From Ciona savignyi (Eukaryota > Chordata > Ascidiacea > Phlebobranchia > Cionidae): DNA of 64,000 bases. Below are positions 41,817 to 53,485 of this stretch, piece by piece. Made by a program: the position numbers and the translations under genes. The notes below the pieces were generated by a model. That model worked only from the letters and a program-made list of their open reading frames with translations, searched no databases and was not told the origin of the DNA. Positions within the stretch are counted from its first letter, which is position 1. Each line of letters begins with the position of its first letter. The stretch covers positions 2,169,789-2,233,788 of the forward strand of contig CH002344.1 of assembly GCA_000149265.1 (NCBI GenBank), in the 5' to 3' direction.

Positions 41817-44800
41817 TTATGACGTCACCCACCCCACAATAATGAGAGCCATACTTAGAATCATGAATCCGGTTCCAAGAATAACGAGAATAAGGCACTG
41901 TGGAAAAAACGGAGTAATATTGATTAAATTTTCCTGTCGGTTTAGGGGATTTTCCTAAGGAATATGGGTTAAATTTCCCTGAGGACTGTGGGTTAAGGGG
42001 ATTCCCCTAAGGAGTATGGGTTTAAGGGCTTTTCTCTAGGACTGTGGGTTCAAGAAATTTGCCCGCGAAATATGGGTTTAGGGGATTTCCCTTAGAACTG
42101 TGGGTTTAGGGGATTTCCTTTCAGAATATAGGTTAACGGGATTTTCCTAAGGTACACAGACGCCCACTAATATAACCCACAAAATACAATGTAGTTAGTG
42201 TTTTTAACTGGGGTTACCTATATTGTAATTTCGCGAACCTTCTAAAGGTTTTACGTCACCGCCTACCAAGTGACGTCCGCTCCCATTAAAGGGGGTTCCC
42301 CTAACCGGCTTACCGATATTTTCTTGACTGATCGCATGGGCCCCGGTCCGAGTCGCAGATAGAAGAGCGAGGGGAGTATAATCACTAACATGGAAGCGCA
42401 GGTCGCCCCTGCGAACCCAAACACCACTCTGATGGTCGGCACGAAAATCACCAGTATGTTTGCTGTCGAGTAATTGCCATTGTTTATTTGTGTGTATGAC
42501 GTGACATTCACTTACTTGTTGTCAGAATAAGCAGCATTATGACGACGTGTCGCACCCATGAAAATGGTTTTCCTTCGAAGAAAAGCATTTCGATCGACTT
42601 TCGAGCCTAGTAATATACAATAATACATTCAGCGTCATAGTGCTAGTATTGTGACGTAATACTTACCGGATAATGCAACAATGGAGTCGAGAATATGACG
42701 CAAACGAGCACCATTAGCCTTGAAATAAGAATAACTGCGTTTGTTGGATCATAAGCGCTGTACATGAGCAGCAACTCTGGACCGACAGCGCCTGTTGGCG
42801 GATAAATGTTAGTAGAAAATCAAACCACGAGTTGGCGCACTTACTGAAGAATGTGAGGTATCCGAAGATGGCGGAGAGAAAATAGAGAATGAAGACGTTC
42901 GCTATTGAAATGAGCGAGACTTTGAGCATTCTAGAATTGGTTGGATTGTGCAGTTCGGTGTAGATAGGAAGCACTGAGGCGTGGCATTGAAACGCGAACA
43001 CCATTGTTGGGATCGCGTATGCGCTCTACCAATAAAACCCATTGTGATGCAAGTATAGTGGGACAAAACAACGCACCTTCTCGTTCCACGTCACATATTT
43101 GACGTCACACGTCTGAGTTTCGAGCCCGTGTTCGAATTCTTTGAAAATATCCGAAGTTCTGGAATGACATATTTCTGTTTCGTTCGTCATTGTGCTGTTC
43201 ATTGTCGACGTGATCTGGGTCGCTAGGTGGTAACAGTGAGTAAGTGTGACGTCATAGTCTAAATACAACAACAATACCATTTTTTGGTGGCTCTGTGACG
43301 TTAACATAGCCCATTGTCGTGTCGACACGGATTGGACAGGGAACAATGAATTTCTCAGCGACAATCTAGAACGTGGTAAATACAGTTCCTGTTGTACTAT
43401 TACGTCACAGTACTTACGACACAAGTGAAGAATATCATACACAGCATCGCGAAGCCGCTGGTGTAGCCGAGGAAGCCGATGTTTCGTGCGGCAGCAAGCG
43501 GCATTATGACGATCACAGTCACCATTATCATGAGGATATCACCATTGAGGTACCAGTCACTGCGGGAAAATGGTGGTCACTATTAGCTACATGTTGGTGG
43601 GCGGTAGATACAGATAGATGGGCATTAGGAATAATACCCCAAATGGATTAATTTCCACATTGCACGTAGCGGTTTCGGTCTAAGACCACCAACTCGCGCT
43701 AAGCGCACAATTTTACTGAGAAAAACATTCATATGGCATCCCGTGTCGACCGAATCATTTTAACTGTATCTTAATATTACCAAAACTCTTTTAATTTAAG
43801 TTGAAAGGGATTTGGTTAAAAAGTGGTTCAGTTGTAAAAGGGTTCATGATCCCATTTGTAAAGGGGTTTAGTTGTAAAGGAATTTAATTAAGGGGGTTTA
43901 GAAAGGGATTTACCAAAAAGCGGTTCAATTAATGACAGTTCTGCTGTTGGTTATTAACTTGTATAGGTTTAAGAAAAGGTTTAATTTTAAGGGGTACAAT
44001 TACAGAACTTAAAACTAGACAATTTGCCACAATTTTATAAAAAAAAAAACACTTTATAGGGGCCAAGGGGTCGGGTAAATATGTTCCTTTACTAGGCTTT
44101 CAATGGTTAAAGGACATAGTTGTAGTACTCCATGTTTTAGTGTAAAGGGGTTCAAACGTAAGATGGTTCAGTTGTAAAGGGTTTAGGGTGTTTAGTTTTC
44201 AATGGTTCAGTTATAATAGAACATGGTTAGACAACGGACATTCCTTGTTATAGTTTATGCTTGAGTTATTGCAACAGTCTTAAAGCGTTAGTTATAACCA
44301 GGTAGATAGCATGATACTGGGGTATTCCCCATGACGGGACAATAGAGGGACTGGTACAATTGTCAGATCACATAGTGTACACAACCAGGAATGTGGAAGC
44401 CCTGGTAGACTGTGTTGACTACAATGGACACAGCTCAGTGGCAGTTCAATAAACAACTGGCTTGAGGCTAAGTCCATTGTACATCGGCCAAAAGTTACGA
44501 TTTACTAGAGCTATGCCTCAATTGATGTCCGACCGGCTATGAATGACATAACGTAGGATATGATATTACCACGCTATACGGTCGAACCTATGAATTAGAG
44601 ATTGTGCAGAGTTTACTTTTTTAAATCTTTGGACATGCCCAAACACGATCATCCAGCTATTGACAAATTTGCAAGAATGCAAATATGTATGTACTTTAAA
44701 CCCTTTATGCAAAACTACTTACGATGCACATTCGTCTGCTCCTACAAGAACCCGAATCACTTCCGGCAATTCGTATTTTACTATGAAGAGGAAACTGCAC

Positions 44801-45777
44801 ATGGCTGCAAAAAAACGAGTTAATCTCTCATCCATCGCTTCTTCGCCGATCCCGCCAAAATAAACATAATTATGACGTCAAATATAAATTACTACAAGAG
44901 GATGTGAAGAAAAGGTAGTCAGATTGTCACTGGCAACCAGGTTTTTAAACAAAAATTATAAGTTGTGCTAAAAATAGTTTTTGTCAAAGAAACCTTTACG
45001 CTCTATTGTAAAACATGTGATGTATTATTGCGTCAGCATCAGCGCGGGAACGGTACCGGTGATGCTCGCACAAGGGACAAACACACAGGGGGCACATGTG
45101 GTATGATTGATTCGCACAGATTGTCAAAAGCTAGATCCGAATCCACACACACACACACACACAAACACATGCGTTCCTGAACCAGCTTTGGATTTTTCCT
45201 TATAGCTGTGTCGCACATCCAGTCATGCTCCCAAAGAACCAAACGCGAGTCTATCGAGCCGCGTGTGGAGACGGTATATATCATCACCTCCTACTGTGTG
45301 GATGAATATGTTGAGAATCGTCACAACTTTCCCGCCAAGTCCGAACGCAGCGCGGCCAATGGCCTCGTAAGACGATATCCCGGTGTAGTCGCACATCTCA
45401 ACCAGCAGGCGAATGCTGTTGAACGCCAGCGCAGACACAGCTACCAGCATTGCCCTATGACGTCATATACGTGTTTTATGATAATGAATAGCTTGGGGAT
45501 ATACGTACGAGAAGAGTACAACACCAAGGTTAGCAGCAGCGTTAGCAAGACCGAGTATTCCGCTGCCCAATATGGCGTTCATTAAGTTGAATATGCACAA
45601 AGGCATAGATGCTGTCTTGCCCTCATACTGGCTCATACGCCTTTCCCTCAGCGCCGATTTCTCTTCCACACTTAATCTCGGCTTGTTGAACCTGGGATTG
45701 ATCGACTATGAAAATCTATGTTTACGTCATAATGCACGTTGTTACCCCTTCTTGTATTTCATCTCCATCTTGCTCAT
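41817..45777 (-). CDS. SLC38-family (SNAT) amino-acid transporter, 12 exons, 488 aa
   Basis: SLC38 proteins are plasma-membrane sodium-coupled carriers of glutamine and other neutral amino acids (Aa_trans fold, 11 membrane spans). Exons (minus): 45777-45746, 45691-45509, 45454-45288, 44804-44723, 43559-43418, 43365-43278, 43222-43077, 43025-42845, 42791-42667, 42606-42516, 42462-42314, 41897-41817; every junction is in phase. Landmarks: [18 protein letters not shown] (the discontinuous first helix), [37 protein letters not shown], a large outer loop with Cys pairs and N-glycosylation sites (NVT, NST, NET), [50 protein letters not shown], and [18 protein letters not shown]. Length equals vertebrate SNATs (about 490-505). 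The very short first exon ([11 protein letters not shown]) is the least sure part. Which SNAT it corresponds to was not decided. It faces GAD tail-to-tail. Confidence 0.92.
41930..42160. repeat. Tandem repeat in the last SLC38 intron
   Basis: About six imperfect copies of GGGTTTAGGGGATTTCCCTA plus AGRACTGTG, units of 30-36 bp. Confidence 0.8.
43830..44260. repeat. Degenerate GGTTCAGTTGTAAAGGG repeat in an SLC38 intron
   Basis: Irregularly spaced GTTCAGTTGTAAAGGG and GGGTTTAG motifs between the exons at 43559 and 44723. No fixed period. Confidence 0.6.
45143..45168. repeat. (CA)n microsatellite
   Basis: About ten CA units in the SLC38 intron between 44804 and 45288. Confidence 0.95.
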
Positions 45778-46679
45778 CTCGAATATTAAGTCAAAACCTG
45801 AAGACTTGGCGGTAGGTAACAATCAATAATTATTAATAACAATACCTGCAGGAAGAGCTAAACAACGTACAAGCTTGAACTACAACTCTATTCTAATAGA
45901 ACATGTCATAATACAATTTGTGCGTACAAAAACGATTGACACGTCACAGAGGCTGTTCCGAATCCGACACACGCTTCAGTGATCCCACTATGCCTATAGT
46001 TTCCGTTACTCGCTCTTCGTGACGTCACAATACGCTCTGTCTGTGGAAGGCTACAACTGCGTTTGTTACACATTAATCGCTGATTCTTTGTTAACGCACA
46101 AGTTGTTGTTCCCAACGACCTTTTACCCGCCTTGCTTATTTTGCGATTAAAATTATGGCAAATATTTACGAGCCTATTACGTCACAATGTATAATCAGCT
46201 TAATAATTGCCCGACTGCACAGTCTAGCGGTTTAGAACTGCATGACCAAACCGGTTCGTTAGTCTTTCTCTACTATGGCAATGCTTTACACATGTGTCCT
46301 TGGGCTGCACTTAATGCAAAATGCTTGAACACAGTGGATTAGTGTCTTGAACAGCTGTATAACAACGAAAACCACCATTTGCGTTCCCTAATTCAATTCC
46401 TGTATTGCGTTGTGAGTAACACTTAGCTTCCTGCTTACCAGTCGAACTGGTGTTTTGGAGATTTTAATATAAAAACTAAAATTAAACGAAAGTAGGCTGA
46501 ATACATTGATACGGTGAATTGACTGTTAAGAATTCGCGCTTTTTAAACTCTGCTGAGCATTTTCGCGTAGAGTCCCGCCGCATAACTCAATCAATTACTG
46601 AGTTATGCTGGTGGTTATTGGCACAACTACAGTACGGGGCTTAGTTGGTTCTTGTACAAGGCATATAGGCCATGTTTCC
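45778..46679. other. Intergenic, upstream of the SLC38 gene, no gene seen
   Basis: Holds the likely promoter of the minus-strand transporter but no clear TATA box. One TGACGTCA at about 46018. No convincing exon on either strand. Confidence 0.45.
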
Positions 46680-47900
46680 TTCCCTATGTAACGGTGAGAA
46701 ACGAAATTTTTCCAAAGCGAAAAGGCAGAAACGAAAGTTTCGTTTCTGAAAAAAAATGTATTAGATAATTTTTTTAGAAGTTAGGTGGCACTAGAGGTCA
46801 AACAGTAAAATAACCATATAACTTCTTTTAATGCAATAACGGTGTCTGGCCGAATGGTTAGCGCGACAGATTCGTAGTTATGGACCGGCCCATGTTGGTT
46901 TCGATACTTAACCCGGGGAATATTTGTTTTATTCACATGAACCAGCCTAGTTAAAATTGGTAAAACGTCACAGTGACGTCATGCAGAACATTGGCGGCGT
47001 GAGAAATCAGCTTTGTCGCGCGTTTTTATGATGTCATAATTAAACTCGAGTTATCAGTACAATCACCTGCCAATAGTGGTGTGAATAATGACTCATAATG
47101 GAGTTACATTATTACTTGTGTAATCCCCACAACAGAAAGATTTTTTTTGTTTGCTACACAAAATTACAAATATGGTGCTCAGTTTGTGATCATATGTTTA
47201 TTAATCACGTGCGTCATCGAGTAGCACATAAGCTAAATGTTCTATAGCAGAAAGCGGTTACTTAATTTGTCCTCAAAGTTTTGAAGACAAATTGTACTTG
47301 CCCATGTTTTGACCGATTCACCTCTTAGAAAGATTTAAAACTCTTAAACCACGAAGCATGCGATATCACATTTTACTGTCATAATACTAACATAACAACT
47401 TTTCGTTATCGTTTCTGGAAACAAAATTTTCGTTTCTCGGGTAAAATTTTCGTTTCTTAGAAACGAAAATTGTGTTTCTTAAATGAGTTTAGGATTATTA
47501 TTTCCCAAGTTCTATGATTACATAATTCGTTAAGCTGACACAATATCAACAATTTCGAGTGAAAATGATTGCATGTGCAGTTAATAAATGTAGTTGGACC
47601 TTTTAAAATAAGATAATGTATTTGTTGTATTCATTTAAATGAAACATAAATGTATGAACCCACAATATTAAAAATAATACACTGATTAGTACTTTTTACG
47701 GGCGGTAATAGAAACAAACGGGGTTAAAAGAGTGATTTAAATTCGTGTAACCGATAAACATTAAAAAAACTCGTCATAAATAATGATTTTAATTTAGAAT
47801 AACATTAGAGAGATTTTCAGGTAGATATACATGAACAAACTGTCGTAAAAATAACAAAAAACGAAAATTACGTGACTAAAGATAAAATGGATGATGATAA
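46680..47900. repeat. Left inverted arm of a foldback-like structure
   Basis: Contains clusters of GAAACGAAAATTTTCGTTTC-type palindromes (46700-46760, 47400-47485) and the block AGTACTTTTTACGGGCGGTA plus TAGAAACAAACGGGG. These are reverse complements of blocks repeated at 53.5-56.4 kb (TTTCTATTACCGCCCGT). A SINE-2 fragment interrupts it at 46845-46935. The outer end is not defined. Confidence 0.75.
46845..46935 (+). repeat. SINE-2, 5' part
   Basis: GTGTCTGGCCGAATGGTTAG, CGCGACAGATTC, GTTGGTTTCGATACTTAACC. Confidence 0.6.
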
Positions 47901-48544
47901 TTACTCCAAAAGTGATTACGTTAATGATTTTTAGATTTTTTGCTTTCCGAAACTCGCCTTTGTGGTGTGTCATTTGGTTAGTTCTGCTACAACATACTTT
48001 TTCTGCAATCATTCTGTTTATCCATAATAAACAACAAGTTTTGCAATACGTAGTTAAACTAAGTGGCAAGATCATCGACTTTACTCAATGATGGTTAATT
48101 CAGAACGGAAAATGAGAACTTGGTTCGCAATAAAGAATATATTTAAATATATTGTAAAAAATTGATGTGTGTTAATTGCAGCATCACACCTAAGTTCATT
48201 AATATACTGCGAAAATTTGTCGACATTTATATATGAAAGCGGGCTGATATCACGTCAATGACGTATATAAGAAAATGACTTAAGGTGTTTCCGTAATATG
48301 TTTGAAAATTGTCCTTTAAAAACGATTGTCATTTTTCTTTCCTATAAACGATAATCATATTTTCTAACATATTATATTAAATCTAACAGGTCCACTTTTT
48401 AATGATTGTGATTGAATGACAGTTGAACCAATGTCCTAAAATAGTTAATATTCATGCCTGTATTGAGAATTGCATGTTAATCTGAACAAGGGATTAATGT
48501 TTTCATATATTGTAGTATTATGGAATTAAATGAGATCGATATAG
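47901..48544. other. Unassigned AT-rich segment between arm and satellite
   Basis: No repeat partner in the window and no supported exon. A 66-codon open frame on the plus strand (47891-48091) starts inside the arm, has a hydrophobic middle and no splice or family support, so it is not called a gene. Confidence 0.4.
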
Positions 48545-51500
48545 CGAACATTTTGATAATTTGACCTTGTGTGGGTGCGTTTGTGGCGCGCGTTTGAAAA
48601 CCAAACAAGATATAAGTTTTTTGGGGGGAACAAATTTAAAGGTATGTTATCTACCCATCTACCAATTTTTATGTACTTACTATAACAAATCGTCGATTTA
48701 GGAATATCAAGGCTGTTTCATTTCAACCCAAAGCGAACATATTGATCATTGGACGTAGTGAGGGTGCGTTTGTGGCGCGCGTTTGAAAACCAAACGAGAT
48801 ATAAGGTATATTTTGTGAGCAAGTTTACGAGTATGTTATCTACCCATCTACCAATTTTCATCTACTAACTATAAGAAATCGTCGATTTAGGTATATCCAA
48901 GCTGTTTCATGTCAACCCAAAGCGAACATATTGATAATTTGACGTGGTGTGGGTGCGTTCATGGCGTGCGTTTGAAAACCAAACAAGATATAAGGTTTAT
49001 TTTTTGGGACCAAATTTATAAATGTGTTATCCACCCATCTACCGATTTTCATGTACTTACTATAAAAAAAATCGTCGATTTAGGTATATCCAAGCTGTTT
49101 CATTTCATCACAAAGCGAAATAATTGATAATATGACGTTTAGTGTGGGTGCGTTTATGGCGCGCGTTTGAAAACCAAACGAGATATGAGGTTTATTTTAT
49201 GGGAGCAAATTTACAATTATGTTATCTACCCATCTACCAATTTCCATCTACTTACTATAAGAAATCGTCGATTTAGGTATATTCAAGCTGTTTTATGTCA
49301 ACCCAAAGCGAACATATTGATAATTTGACGTGGTGTGGGTGCGTTCATGGCGCGCGTTTGAAAACCAAACAAGCTATAAGGTTTATTTTTTGGGACCAAA
49401 TTTATAAATGTGTTATCCACCCATCTACCGATTTTCATGTACTTGCTATAACAAATCGTCGATTTAGGTATATCCAAGCTGTTTCATTTCAACCCAAAGC
49501 GAACATATTGATAATATGACGTTTAGTGTGGCTGCGTGAATGGCGCGCGTTTGAAAACCAAACGAGATATAAGGTTTATTTTTTGGAAGCAAATTTACCA
49601 GTATGTTATCTACCCATCTACCAATTTTCATCTACTTACTATGAGAAATCGTCGATTTAGGTATATCCAAGCTGTTTCATGTCAACCCAAAGCGAACATA
49701 TTGATCATTTGACGTGGTGTGGGTGCGTTCATGGCGCGCGTTTGAAAACCAAACAAGCTATAAGGTTTATTTTTTGGGACCAAATTTATAAATGTGTTAT
49801 CCACCCATCTAACGATTTTCATGTACTTACTATAACAAATCGTCGATTTAGGTATATCCAAGCTGTTTCATTTCAACCCAAACCGAACATATTGATAATA
49901 TGACGTTTAGTGTGGGTGCGTGAATGGCGCGCGTTTGAAAACCAAACGAGATATAAGGTTTATTTTTTGGAAGCAAATTTACAAGTATGTTATCTACCCA
50001 TCTACCAATTTTCATGTACTTACTAAAATAAATCGTCGATTTAGATATATCCAAGCTGTTTCATGTCAACCCAAACCGAACATATTGATAATTTGACGTA
50101 TAGTATGGGTGCGTGAATGGCGTGCGTTTGAAAACCAAACAAGATATAAGGTTTATTTTTTGGAAGAAAATTTATAAATGTGTTATCCACCCATCTACCA
50201 ATTTTCATGTACTTACTATAAGAAATCGTCGATTTAGGTATATCCAATCTGTTTCATTTCAACCCAAAGAGAAAATACTGATAATATGACGTAGTGTGGG
50301 TGCGTTCGTGGCGCGCGTTTGAAAACCAAACGGGATATAAGGTTCATTTTTTGGGAGCAATTTTACAAATGTGTTATCCACCCATCTACCGATTTTCATG
50401 TATTTACTATAACAAATCGTCGATTTAGGTATATCCAAGCTGTTTCATTTTAACCCAAAGCAAACATATTGATAATTTGACGCAGTGTGGGTGCGTTTGT
50501 GGCGCGCGTTTAAAAACCAAACGAGATATAAGGTTTATATTTTGTGAGCAAATTTACGAGTATGTAATCTACCCATTTGAGATATAAGGTTTATATTTTG
50601 TGAGCAAATTTACGAGTATGTAATCTACCCATTTACCAATTTTCATCTACTAACTATAAGAAATCGTCGATTTAGGTATATCCAAGCTGTTTCATGTCAA
50701 CCCAAAGCGAACATATTGATAATTTGACGTGGTGTGGGTGCGTTCATGGCGCGCGTTTAAAAACCAAACAAGATATAAGGTTTATTTTTTGGGACCAAAT
50801 TTATAAATGTGTTATCCACCCATCTACCGATTTTTATATACTTACTATAACAAATCGTCGATTTAGGTGTGTCCAAGCTGTTTCATTTCAATCCAAAGCG
50901 AACATATTGATAATTTGACGTAGTGTAGATGCGTTTGTGGCGCGCGTTTAAAAACCAAACGAGATATAAGGTTTATATTTTGTGAGCAAATTTACGAGTA
51001 TGTAATCTACCCATCTACCAATTTTCATCTACTAACTATAAGAAATCGTCGATTTAGGTATATCCAAGCTGTTTCATTATAACCCAAAGCGAACATATTG
51101 ATAATTTGACGTAGTGTGGGTGCGTTTGTGGCGCGCGTTTAATAACCAAACGAGATGTAAGGTTTACATTTTGTGACAGATTTACGAGTATGTTATCTAC
51201 CCATCTACCAATTTTCATCTACAAACTAAAAGAATTCGTCGATTTAGGTATATCCAAGCTGTTTCATGTCAACCGAAAGCAAACATATTGATAATTTGAC
51301 GTGGTGTGGTTGCGTTCATGGCGCGCGTTTGAAAACCAAACGAGATATAAGGTTTATTTTTTGGGACCAAATTTATAAATGTGTTATCCACCTATCTACC
51401 AATTTTCATGTACTTACTAAAATAAATCGTCGATTTAGATATATCCAAGCTGTTTCATGTCAACCCAAACCGAACATATTGATAATTTGACGTATAGTGT

Positions 51501-53485
51501 GGGTGCGTGAATGGCGCGCGTTTGAAAACCAAACAAGATATAAGGTTTATTTTTTGGAAGCAAATTTATAAATGTGTTATCCACCCATCTACCAATTTTC
51601 ATGTACTTACTATAACAAATCGTCGATTTAGGTATATCCAATCTGTTTCATTTCAACCCAAAGAGAAAATACTTATAATATGACGTAGAGTGGGTGTGTT
51701 CGTGGCGCGCGTTTGAAAACCAAACGGGATATAAGGATTATTTTTTGGGAGCAATTTTATAAATGTGTTATCCACCCATCTACCGATTTTCATGTATTTA
51801 CTATAACAAATCGTCGATTTAGGTATATCCAAGCTGTTTCATTTTAACCCAAAGCGAACATATTGATAATTTGACGTAGTGTGGGTGCGTTTGTGGCGCG
51901 CGTTAAAAAACCAAACGAGATATAAGGTTTATTTTTTGTGACAGATTTACGAGTATGTTATCTACCCATCTACCAATTTTTATCTATACAAACTAAAAGA
52001 AATCGTCGATTTAGGTATATCCAAGCTGTTTCATGTCAACCCAAAGCGAACATATTGATAATTTTACGTGGTGTGGGTGCGTTCATGGCGCGCGTTTGAA
52101 AACCAAACAAGATATAAGGTTTATTTTTTGGGACCAAATTTAAAAATGTGTTATCCACCCATCTACCGATTTTTATATACTTACTATAACAAATCGTCGA
52201 TTTAGGTATGTCCAAGCTGTTTCATTTCAATCCAAAGCGAACATATTGATCATTTGACGTAGTGTAGGTGCGTTTGTGGCGCGCGTTTAAAAACCAAACG
52301 AGATATAAGGTTTATATTTTGTGAGCAAATTTACGAGTATGTAATCTACCAATTTTCATCTACTAACTATAAGAAATCGTCGATTTAGGTATATCCAAGC
52401 TGTTTCACGTCAACCCAAACCGAACATATTGATAATATGACGTTTAGTGTGAGTGCGTTCATGGCGCGCGTTTGAAAACTAAAGAAGATATAAGGTTTAT
52501 CTTTTGGGAGTAAATTTATAAATGTGTTATCCCACTTATCTACCAATTTTCATGTACTTACTACAATAAATCGTCGATTTAGGTATATCAAGGCTGTTTC
52601 ATGTCAACCCAAACCGAACATATTGATAATTTGACGTATAGATGTGGGTGCGTTCATGGCGCGCGTTTGAAAACCAAAAAAGATATAAGGTTTATTTTTT
52701 GGGAGCAAATTTATAAATGTGTTATCCACTTATCTACCAATTTTCATGTACTTACTATAACAAATCGTCGATTTAGCTATATCCAAGCTGTTTCATTTCA
52801 ACCCAAAGCGAACATATTGATAATTTGACGTAGTGTGGGTGAGTGAATGGCGCGCGTTTGAAAACCAAACGAGATATAAGGTTTATTTTTTGGGAGCAAG
52901 TTTATAAATGTGTTATTCACCCATCTACCTATTTCCAAGTACTTACTATAACAAATCGTATATTTAGCTATATCCAAGCTGTTTCATTTCAACCCAAACC
53001 GAACATATTGATAATTTGACGTATAGTGTTGGTGCGTTCATGGCGTGCGTTTGAAAACCAAACAAGATATAAGGTTTATTTTTGGGAGTGAATTTATAAT
53101 TGTGTTATCCACCTATCTACCAATTTTTCATGTACTTACTACAATAAATCGTCGATTTAGGTATATCCAATCTGTTTCATGTCAACCCAAACCGAACATA
53201 TTGATAATTTGACGTATAGTGTGGGTGCGTTTGTGGCGCGCTTTTAAAAACCAAACAAGCTATAGGGTTTATTTTTTGGGAGCAAATTTATAAATGTGTT
53301 ATCCATCCATCTACCTATTTTCATGTACTTACTATAACAAATCGTCGATTTAGGTATATCCAAGCTGTTTCATTTCAACCCAAACCGAACATATTGATAA
53401 TTTGACGTGGTGTGGGTGCGTGAATGGCGCGCGTTTGAAAACCAAACAAGAATAAGGTTTATTTTTTGAGAACAAATTTAATGTC
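48545..53485 (+). repeat. Satellite array, about 26 monomers of roughly 192 bp
   Basis: Monomer landmarks in order: GCGAACATATTGATAATTTGACG, GTGTGGGTGCGTTCATGGCG, CGCGTTTGAAAACCAAACRAG, ATATAAGGTTTATTTTTTGGG, TGTGTTATCCACCCATCTAC, CAAATCGTCGATTTAGGTAT, CCAAGCTGTTTCAT. CCAAGCTGTTTCAT-type junctions recur every 190-194 bp from about 48708 to 53362. Copies are diverged, with a few internal indels and a duplicated 57-bp piece near 50575. Short open frames that recur here are periodicity artefacts. Confidence 0.95.

Noticed and set aside
45906..46115. 69-codon minus-strand open frame upstream of the SLC38 gene
   Set aside because: No hydrophobic or family pattern and no phase match to the transporter's first exon.
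48909..52828. Many similar 70-75 codon open frames (MSTQSEHIDNLTWCGC type)
   Set aside because: They repeat with the satellite period and are not conserved in frame; a product of a non-coding tandem array.
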